Source of the DNA: Hydnum rufescens UP504
Taxonomy: Eukaryota; Basidiomycota; Agaricomycetes; Cantharellales; Hydnaceae
DNA length: 17,011 bases
Assembly (NCBI GenBank): GCA_014904985.1
Contig: MU129033.1
Location: 1 to 17,011, forward strand
Direction of reading: 5' to 3'
Position 1 is the first letter of the stretch; each line of letters opens with the position of its first letter. Below, in pieces: positions 15,920-17,011 of this stretch. The position numbers and the translations under genes were made by a program. The notes under the pieces are model-generated. The model ran no database searches. It saw nothing but the letters and a program-made list of their open reading frames with translations, and was not told the origin of the DNA.

Positions 15920-17011
15920 ATGTCTGACCCATCGCCACCTCGCGACTCCATTCCCCCCTTCTTAGCGCCAGGCAATCTAGCCAAGAGGCCTCTAGGGGTC
16001 TGGTACACGCAACTAGTCAATCTAACGCACGATGAGAGTCCTCCCTACACTGCCTTCAAGCTTGCTACGATCTTCCACTGGGAACGTTTCGACAAATTCA
16101 AGCACGAAGGTTTAACCTTGGTCTTTGAGCAAGACCCTCGCTCGGTGGTATATTTGCGTATTGATCGCATGTCGTTTGAGAATGACCCTTGGCACGCATC
16201 CAAGGGATCTTCTACTAGTCTTGTCCCCAAGTCTTTCGGGGGCTCTCCACAGGCAGCGAAGGATCAGCAGGGTGCGGAGCGCGAAGGCAGGGCGGCAGAT
16301 TGGTGCCAACCACTCGATGGTGACGCGATAAAAAAGTACTTCATTGCTTCAAAACCAGGATCTTCCGGAAAGAACTCCTCGCTACGAAGCCTCGGCACGA
16401 CACATTTTCGAGCGGTGGATACTCGTCCAAACCTTGTCGATGTCATCCTTGCCGCGTATGCGGTATCGATGCAGCGACGAGAATATCACTTGTGGACTGG
16501 AACTGCTGGTGGCTGGCTCGGTCGATCCGGCTTTTCATCCGAACGCAGTGGGGAGGGGAAGATGATGGGGAGATTCCCGAAGGACCCCTTGTCGATATGC
16601 GCGAAAGGGATCTTGTGGCAGACCAGCCCAAGATTCTCTTGACATATTGGAAGTTTGATGCGATAAGAGTCTGTATTTCTTCTTTTACGGAATGGATCAC
16701 TTTATCTCTAATATTCAAGTAAATATTCACAGGAAAGAAATCTCAACCTACACACGGCCGAGCTGCGTGCTCAGGCAGCGGAGGAGGCCCAGCAGGCAGC
16801 GGAGGAGGCCCAGCAGGCAGCGGAGGAGGCCCAGCAGGCAGCGGAGGAGGCCCAGCGGGAAGCGGAAGAACTGGCTGCTCTCGCGAACCACACGTGGTTC
16901 AGCTGCACAACGTCGTTCTTCCTCGAAGCCGTCGCTGTTCCGCCTCGCGAGCAGCCAGTTCTTCCGCTGCATGACGTCGTTCCTCCTCGAGCCGTCGCTG
17001 TTCCGCCTCGC
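15920..17011 (+). CDS. MSDPSPP coiled-coil protein, frameshifted as read, partial
   Basis: The ATG at 15920 opens 194 codons: MSDPSPPRDSIPPFLAPGNL, FKHEGLTLVFEQDPRSVVYL, RPNLVDVILAAYAVSMQRRE, YHLWTG. The frame then slips by one nucleotide at about 16499-16501. The next frame reads NCWWLARSIRLFIRTQWGGE to WKFDAIR, followed by a 64-nt intron (16669-16732) and an exon that is open to the window end: ERNLNLHTAELRAQ, then four AAEEAQQ heptads. The order HL-TG-NC-W-W-A, intron, coiled coil mirrors the left-edge gene (TGQNCYWYA, intron, coiled coil), so the two are probably paralogues. The slip is either a real pseudogene mutation or a sequencing deletion. An upstream in-frame ATG at 15884 would add 12 residues. 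Function unknown. Confidence 0.65.
16669..16732 (+). other. Intron of the MSDPSPP gene
   Basis: 64 nt, donor GTCTGT (weaker than GTATGT), branch-like CTAAT near 16708, acceptor TTCACAG. It is phase 0, between DAIR and ERNLNLH, and is needed to reach the heptad-coding exon. It matches the phase and place of the left-edge gene's intron. Confidence 0.65.
16775..16858 (+). repeat. Four tandem 21-bp heptad-coding units
   Basis: GCAGCGGAGGAGGCCCAGCAG repeats four times almost perfectly (the last unit ends CAGCGG). Each unit encodes one AAEEAQQ heptad of a coiled coil. Confidence 0.9.
16861..16968. repeat. Inverted repeat joining two coiled-coil segments
   Basis: The left arm 16861-16884 (AGCGGAAGAACTGGCTGCTC...) is the reverse complement of 16947-16968 apart from 2 extra nucleotides. 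Inside it, GAACCAC-AC-GTGGTTC at 16885-16900 is a further palindrome. The left arm encodes AEELAAL on the plus strand, and the right arm encodes AEELAAR on the minus strand. Confidence 0.8.
16899..17009 (-). pseudogene. Coiled-coil tail fragment on the minus strand (partial)
   Basis: Read from the right edge the minus strand gives EAEQRRLEEERRHAAEELAA, then a second copy beginning REAEQRRL, which shifts frame by one inserted nucleotide and stops at 16899. The unit is 63 bp (three heptads). It is the same kind of Ala/Glu/Arg coiled coil as in the plus-strand gene and faces it tail to tail. It is either the end of a neighbouring family member or an inverted duplicate of part of one. The plus-strand gene's exon is also open across it. 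Confidence 0.5.

Larger units (their letters stand above)
14095..16222 (+). repeat. Segmental repeat copy C
   Basis: Same unit as A and B, including the 5' extension shared with B. Its non-coding part (to about 15870) differs from A and B by many single-nucleotide indels, most of them losses, for example CCATGGCGAAGATTCG at 14671 against CCATGGGCGAAAGATTCG in copy A. The MSDPSPP exon at its 3' end matches copy A without a single indel over 339 nt. The similarity to A ends at AGTCTTG (16222). After that C continues into the rest of the gene. Confidence 0.85.

Noticed and set aside
16775..16858. CRISPR-like direct repeats
   Set aside because: The 21-bp units are contiguous with no spacers and encode coiled-coil heptads.

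Overview
This looks like nuclear DNA of a filamentous basidiomycete, most likely an Agaricomycete. The evidence is (a) short spliceosomal introns of about 60-90 nt with GT...CTAAT...AG signals and (b) three partial or broken genes that I recognise as FunK1 (fungal-type) protein kinases, a family strongly expanded in Agaricomycetes. No bacterial operon structure, rRNA, tRNA, CRISPR array or intact transposase was found. The genus cannot be named from the sequence alone.

Layout. Left edge (1-1316, minus strand): an apparently intact gene that runs off the window, with an N-terminal domain carrying a TGQNCYWYA motif and an Ala/Glu-rich coiled-coil tail. 1601-2296: a pair of 54-bp direct repeats flanking a decayed leucine-rich-repeat fragment. 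2394-2979: a decayed Tyr/Gly/Pro and Tyr/His/Asp-rich ORF. 3244-3303: a long hairpin. 3306-3618: a small broken minus-strand ORF. 3690-5273: FunK1 pseudogene 1, a mosaic in which an N-terminal FunK1 piece sits between the N-lobe and the catalytic loop. 5686-7575, 9599-11353 and about 14095-16222: three copies (A, B, C) of one segmental repeat. Copy A ends in a truncated 5' exon of a gene beginning MSDPSPP and is joined directly to FunK1 pseudogene 2 (7581-9400). Copy B has lost that exon and ends at a GC-rich palindromic element. Copy C leads into a nearly complete MSDPSPP gene (15920-17011, running off the right edge). Between B and C lie a decayed Pro/Ser/Gln-rich ORF (11683-12205), a FunK1 fragment (12439-12720) and two unassigned decayed frames (12798-13247, 13447-14214).

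How it fits together. The right-edge MSDPSPP gene and the left-edge gene appear to be distant paralogues. They share an EYH/L...TG(Q)NC-W-W/Y-A block, a phase-0 intron just after it, and an Ala/Glu heptad coiled-coil exon. The interior is a graveyard of kinase and other gene fragments rearranged by segmental duplication. No functional pathway can be inferred. The window is best read as a fast-turnover accessory region, with one probably living gene at the left edge and one near-intact but frameshifted gene at the right edge.
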